Below are positions 24,532 to 28,673 of a stretch of DNA of 28,673 nucleotides, one piece after another. Within the stretch, counting starts at the first letter, position 1. Each line of letters begins with the position of its first letter. The stretch is from a virus. The DNA is taken from positions 1,459 to 30,131 of the IMG/VR virus record IMGVR_UViG_3300030106_002919. One strand, 5' to 3'. The translations under genes were made by a program, and so were the position numbers. Under the pieces are notes generated by a model. That model was not told the origin of the DNA, searched no databases, and saw only the letters and a program-made list of their open reading frames with translations.

Positions 24532-26943
24532 TTATCTAGGCTCAAATTGCTCTAGTCCAAAACCTCCTAAATTATCAAATCCAGCTGATTCAAAATTTTT
24601 TGGTCCTGTTTCTTTTTTCCTTTGATCAATCATCTCGCTTTGCTGAGTTGCTTGTATCTTAGTTCTTTCGTCTTTACGATCTTCTTTTTGTTTTTCTCTT
24701 TGTTTTAAAACATCAGCTTCAGCTGTTTTTAATTTCATATTCATTTGAAACTCTAGCTCCATTAACTCTTTTTTAATTTGAGCTTCTCTTTCCATTTTTT
24801 GCATTGCAAGCTGTGCTTTAACTTGTTCTATCTGCGCATCTGTTTGAGCTAATGCTTGAGTTTTTTGCATTTCAGCTGCAGCAGCTCTTTCAGCAGCAGC
24901 CGCATTAGCTTCAGCTTGTTTCTGTATATTTTGCTGTGCTATTTGTTGGTCTAAAGCTTGTTTAGCTTTTCTTCTTATTTTTAATAATTGATTAGCTAGT
25001 TTTATATTTCTAACCTCACGTATATCAATAGCATCTTCCAAGTTTATACTATTTTGTTGTAAAGCCATTTGAATATTGTTTTCTAATCTAGCTTTTTCTT
25101 CTTCATCTGGCGCTAATTCTAAGAATATACCAAAATCATGCAAATGTAAGTTAGCCATTTCTTCTAGTGTACCAACATTAAATTTACCTAAAGATTTTAT
25201 AAATGCCTCTTTTGTTGGTGAATATTCTATCACATCAGATATTCTCATTGCTATACACTCTGCAGTAGAAAGCGTTATGTACAAACTACTTTGTAATATG
25301 TGTCTTGTAGCAGTATTACTATTAGCAGCAGCCATTTTTTGTATACCTACTAAAGCGTCTTTATCAGGCATTGTACCATCTCTAGCTTCATTTAACCCAG
25401 TTACATCACGCATCATTTGTAAATAGTAATTATAAGTTTGTATTAAACTTTGTATTTTACCACCTTTTGTGCTAGAGTTTATTTCAGTAACTGGTCTTAT
25501 ACCTCTATTCATATCACCATCTTGCGTCATTGATCTACCAATAACACTACCAGTTTGGAAATACATATTTAAAGCTTCTTGCGGGTTATAGTTTGTACCA
25601 TTACCTAAATCTATTTCAGCTAAAGCATCTGCATCTAAATAAACACCGTCTGGTACCATTTTAGACATTACTTGTTGAAGTTTTAAGTGTGTAAGCTGTA
25701 TCATATCTGCAAAACCAGTTATGCGGCTTACTAAACTTTCAATACGACCCTCATACATACGTGGTGCACACATACTATAACTCATTACTGCTTTAGTAGT
25801 ATCAGCTTTAGGTCTTATCATATTTTTCTTTAACTCCCATTTTAAAACTTTATTTGAACCACTACCTAATATTTTAGCGCCTTCATATATAACTTCAATA
25901 ACTCTTTCTACCTTTTCAAAATCTTCATTTTTAGGAGGATTAAAACCACCGTCTTTTTTAATAGCTCTTTGACCACCTGTAGCTGTATTTTTTACTTTAT
26001 AAACCTCACTCATATAAGTTTTATATTCAAAATATAAAACACTTATAGAGTTATTATCATCTCCTTTTTTATTAACAACTGTGTTTTTACCATAAGAGGC
26101 AGAGCTTGTTCTATATTGCTCTATCTCTTCATCTGTTAATTCAGGAAATTGTTTTTTAAGTTCGTTAGCATAAACATCTTTTACTTCACCTACATAATAT
26201 ATATCATCAAAATAAGGTGAGTCAGTGTAAGAATAAACTAAATCAGCTGGATCAACATATTCTATTTTAATACCTTCTGACTTATTAAATGAGTTTTTTA
26301 TAGCACCAATACCTAAAGTAACTAAATCATGATTTACTCTTTTAGATACATACTCATACTTATTAGCATCTAACACGCTATTAATAGCTTCTTCCTCAGC
26401 TATTTCAATACTTTGCTTATAATCAAGCTGCATGTGTAGCTGTAATTCTTCGTTAGACTGTGGTAGTTTTGACTGATCAGTTTTATACATGTCTATACCA
26501 AATTGTTGAGAAACTTGATCGTTAAAACCTTTAGCCTGCATATCTGATACTATATTTTGAACATAATCAGTTCTTTCTTTTATAGCAGCTGGATCTTGTG
26601 AGTATGCTTTAATATCGTAAGATCTATCAGCCATACCATTTACAACTATATCTACAAATTTAGGTATAATAGGAACAGGCTTCCAGTCTAAATTAAGATA
26701 TGATAAATCACCGTTAATAGATAATTCATCTTTGTATTTTTTAATTGACTGCTCGCCTCTTGCATATAGTCTTAACGCGTGAAAAGATTCTTTAAAAGTT
26801 GAATACCTATTTGAGTTTTCATTATTACTAAACCACTCGTGCTCAATAGCTGAACCAACTTTAGCGCCATATTCAGCGCTCATCTTTTCTTCATCACTAA
26901 CAGCTTGGCTAGGAAAAGAGGTTTTAATACCTTTTTTAATCAT
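24532..26943 (-). CDS. Portal protein (crAss-like type)
   Basis: An 803-residue portal, matching the roughly 800-residue size of crAss-like portals. The N-terminal hallmark LRLYARGEQSIKKYK lies at 58-72, followed by LNLDWKPVPIIPKFVDIVVN at 83-102 and NGMADRSYD. The central clip/stem/wing area contains NHDLVTLGIGAIKNSF, SYSMCAPRMYEGRIESLVSR and IQTYNYYLQMMRDVTGLNEA, the last being the usual portal-like segment before the helical crown. From about 650 to 775 it is a long coiled coil rich in Ala, Gln, Lys and Glu (many QKQAEANAAAAERA-type heptads). It forms the dodecameric ring at the capsid vertex through which terminase pumps DNA. It starts 2 bases after the terL stop and ends in TAA, 24 bases before the scaffold-like gene. 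Confidence 0.9.
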   Translation of the reverse strand: MIKKGIKTSFPSQAVSDEEKMSAEYGAKVGSAIEHEWFSNNENSNRYSTFKESFHALRLYARGEQSIKKYKDELSINGDLSYLNLDWKPVPIIPKFVDIVVNGMADRSYDIKAYSQDPAAIKERTDYVQNIVSDMQAKGFNDQVSQQFGIDMYKTDQSKLPQSNEELQLHMQLDYKQSIEIAEEEAINSVLDANKYEYVSKRVNHDLVTLGIGAIKNSFNKSEGIKIEYVDPADLVYSYTDSPYFDDIYYVGEVKDVYANELKKQFPELTDEEIEQYRTSSASYGKNTVVNKKGDDNNSISVLYFEYKTYMSEVYKVKNTATGGQRAIKKDGGFNPPKNEDFEKVERVIEVIYEGAKILGSGSNKVLKWELKKNMIRPKADTTKAVMSYSMCAPRMYEGRIESLVSRITGFADMIQLTHLKLQQVMSKMVPDGVYLDADALAEIDLGNGTNYNPQEALNMYFQTGSVIGRSMTQDGDMNRGIRPVTEINSSTKGGKIQSLIQTYNYYLQMMRDVTGLNEARDGTMPDKDALVGIQKMAAANSNTATRHILQSSLYITLSTAECIAMRISDVIEYSPTKEAFIKSLGKFNVGTLEEMANLHLHDFGIFLELAPDEEEKARLENNIQMALQQNSINLEDAIDIREVRNIKLANQLLKIRRKAKQALDQQIAQQNIQKQAEANAAAAERAAAAEMQKTQALAQTDAQIEQVKAQLAMQKMEREAQIKKELMELEFQMNMKLKTAEADVLKQREKQKEDRKDERTKIQATQQSEMIDQRKKETGPKNFESAGFDNLGGFGLEQFEPR

Positions 26944-26945
26944 CT

Positions 26946-28673
26946 TTAAATTATTTGAGATCTCACTCCTTGGTTATTATATTTTTTAATACCAAGATTA
27001 ATTGATTTTATTTTTCTTTCTTGTATTGGTTTATAAAGGTTTTTGTTACAAGCCATTAAAGCTAAACCAGAACTTATTGACGCATCAAACTTAGTTCTAT
27101 TGTTTATATCAAACTTAGCCCAGTCTTCTAATGTTCTTTGAAAATACATATCACCGTAACTATCACCCAATTGTCCTACGTGGTTTTCAATATAACTTTC
27201 TATAGCCGCAGCATGTGCTTGTTTAATATCTTCACTTGAGTTTGGTATACCACCTATTTCTTTTTCTGTAACTGATAATTTATTCCAAACTTTATCAGGT
27301 CTATTCATAGAATATCCTCTATAACCTCTACGTTTTAGATAATATAAAAGTCTAGGTTTATTATTTTCAGCAAGTATTGGCATACCATAAAACACGCAAG
27401 CCATTAATACATCTTCAAAAAATATTTCAGCTGTTTGAGGTCTAGCTACATATTCTAAAAAAACTCTATTTGGTGGGGCATTTTCCATGCTAAACTTAGT
27501 TACACCATGTAAAGCTCCATTTGAACCTAATCTATCAACAGTACCTGATATATCATAACTATCACAACCAAAAGCACCTACATGTTCGTTACCAGGAAAC
27601 TTAACACCGTTTTTAAGTATTATTCTGTTTTGCATATTAACCTCAGGTATCCAGCTTATTTTAAATCTACCATTTTTATTAGGCATAAACTCTACTGTTG
27701 TGTCTTTGACACCATTACGCCACTGAAAACTACCTTGAGTTACAAGACCAGACATTTTAACTTCTTCGTTGTAATCTATTTGCTCATATATTTTTGTTAA
27801 GTTAAATAAACTTTGTTTTGTTTCATCTCTAAAAGCATGTTGCTCTGTTCTTGGAAACTGTCTATAAAACTCATTTAAAGCATCTTGATCGTTTTTTAAT
27901 CCATCAACTTCATTATTCCAATAATCAATTACTCCATTTTTAATTTCATCTCCATATGGTCCAAAAACTTTTTCTCTTGGATCTTGGAATACAGGTAATC
28001 CATAAGAATCAATGTATCCCTCGTAGTTCCATTCCATAGGTATGAACAAACTATATAGTCCTGAGCGAGTCTGTCCATTGCGGTTTCTTTTTGTAACATC
28101 TGAATCATAGTATAACTTTTTAAAGTTGTCGCCACCTTTATCCAACGCGTTTGATGTTGAGCCCATCATACATTTTCCAACTATTCTACTACCTAGTCTT
28201 AATGTGGTTTTCGTGACCCTCCAGTTGTTGAGGATGTTGTTCGGACGCTCCCATTTCCCCGACTCATCATGTACGAGGAGCTTGAGTTTCTCACCGTCGT
28301 AGGAGTTATCACCTGTATTCTTCCAGTCGATGGTGGTGTCCAGTCCCTTGAGATCCTGTAAGGCTTCATCGGTGGTGGAGGCGGTAAGTTTACGACGGGT
28401 GTACTTGGTGGCTGGGACACGGTAGGCAAGCTCGGTCTTTGGACGGTCCATTCCGTCCTGGGTCGGTTTGAAAAAGAAGGGGTAATTAACCGATATGGGT
28501 ACCACCTTATCTGTGAACATGGACTTCGCATCAGGTCCAGACTTGGATAATATACCATACCTGGAGTCACTTGATATGGTTGCCAAGTTAACCACCTCTC
28601 CTGAGGCCATAAAAGAAAACCCGGACCGCCTATTCTTAAGGTAACACATCCCAAAGGATCGTGAATCTGCCTT
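26946..28673 (-). CDS. terL: Terminase large subunit (5'-truncated by window edge)
   Basis: Packages DNA into the prohead: an ATPase motor plus a nuclease that cuts the concatemer. The frame is open to the right edge; eight further codons (KADSRSFG) precede the first ATG, which is internal, so about 575 residues are visible and the true N-terminus is outside. Landmarks: a Walker A-like LKNRRSGFSFM close to the edge; Walker B with catalytic Glu in KLLVHDESGKW; a coupling motif MMGSTSN; SGLYSLFIPMEWN; and an RNase H-type nuclease with likely metal ligands in FGCDSYD, ILAENNK and TKFDASISSG. The portion from 28201 to the edge is far more GC-rich (about 52 percent at 28201-28500) than the rest (22 percent at 27001-27060) and uses different codons, with a sharp change near 28200 just after Walker B, yet the frame is unbroken. 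Portal follows 2 bases downstream. Confidence 0.92.
   Translation of the reverse strand, partial: KADSRSFGMCYLKNRRSGFSFMASGEVVNLATISSDSRYGILSKSGPDAKSMFTDKVVPISVNYPFFFKPTQDGMDRPKTELAYRVPATKYTRRKLTASTTDEALQDLKGLDTTIDWKNTGDNSYDGEKLKLLVHDESGKWERPNNILNNWRVTKTTLRLGSRIVGKCMMGSTSNALDKGGDNFKKLYYDSDVTKRNRNGQTRSGLYSLFIPMEWNYEGYIDSYGLPVFQDPREKVFGPYGDEIKNGVIDYWNNEVDGLKNDQDALNEFYRQFPRTEQHAFRDETKQSLFNLTKIYEQIDYNEEVKMSGLVTQGSFQWRNGVKDTTVEFMPNKNGRFKISWIPEVNMQNRIILKNGVKFPGNEHVGAFGCDSYDISGTVDRLGSNGALHGVTKFSMENAPPNRVFLEYVARPQTAEIFFEDVLMACVFYGMPILAENNKPRLLYYLKRRGYRGYSMNRPDKVWNKLSVTEKEIGGIPNSSEDIKQAHAAAIESYIENHVGQLGDSYGDMYFQRTLEDWAKFDINNRTKFDASISSGLALMACNKNLYKPIQERKIKSINLGIKKYNNQGVRSQII

Noticed and set aside
28199-28654. 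A 151-codon minus-strand frame rich in Pro, Ser and Thr overlapping terL
   Set aside because: It lies in another frame of the GC-rich part of terL, where stops are rare. The terL frame carries the Walker motifs.
1-28673. tRNA genes, CRISPR arrays, insertion sequences or attachment sites
   Set aside because: Coding sequence covers almost the whole window. The few gaps are too short or hold only hairpins, and no repeat-spacer pattern or transposase was seen.
1-28673. Window as a complete circular genome
   Set aside because: nrdA and terL are both cut with their N-terminal parts missing at opposite ends. Joining the ends would not complete either gene, since they run in opposite directions.

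Overview
The window looks like a fragment of a tailed-phage genome, most likely a podovirus infecting a Bacteroidota (flavobacterial-type) host in an aquatic setting. The evidence is the gene content (terminase, portal, capsid, adaptor and nozzle genes in order). The DNA is AT-rich, and the start codons I checked follow A/T-rich leaders without Shine-Dalgarno motifs, as is typical of Bacteroidota. The portal (LRLYARGEQ-type N-terminus), HK97-type capsid protein, ring adaptors and giant nozzle recall crAss-like phages and their marine relatives. That placement rests on remembered family patterns, not on a search. Stops are TAA, TAG and TGA in the ordinary way, so no stop-codon reassignment is apparent.

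Layout: positions 1-1265 (+ strand) hold the C-terminal 420 residues of a class I ribonucleotide reductase large subunit, cut by the window edge. It converges on everything else at a strong bidirectional hairpin terminator (1271-1293). All other genes lie on the minus strand in one tightly packed late block, so they are transcribed from right to left: terminase large subunit (cut by the right edge), portal, acidic scaffold-like protein, major capsid protein, a 116-aa capsid-adjacent protein, a hairpin, a 265-aa protein, a second hairpin, two ring/adaptor-type proteins, a 1476-aa nozzle, a 320-aa Ala/Gln-rich internal virion protein, a 618-aa protein and a 2400-aa multidomain protein. Last comes a cell-envelope/lysis cassette: a YfiM-like protein, a predicted outer-membrane barrel, a one-pass membrane coiled coil, a secreted thioredoxin fold without CxxC, a 49-aa basic protein and an M15 peptidase.

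How it works together: terminase packs DNA through the portal into a shell built from capsid protein and scaffold. Adaptors and nozzle form the short tail. The 320-, 618- and 2400-aa proteins are best explained as cargo carried in the head and ejected with the DNA. The 2400-aa protein carries a gluzincin-type peptidase motif, a complete HAD phosphatase motif set and a membrane-active C-terminus. The distal cassette probably remodels or opens the host envelope. The reductase supplies deoxynucleotides.

Points that stand out: the giant multi-enzyme cargo protein; the phage-encoded secreted/outer-membrane cassette; and abrupt base-composition switches inside terL (at about 28200) and inside nrdA (about 690-850) that point to recombination or to chimeric assembly. 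The genome continues beyond both ends: nrdA and terL are both cut with their reading frames open to the edge.
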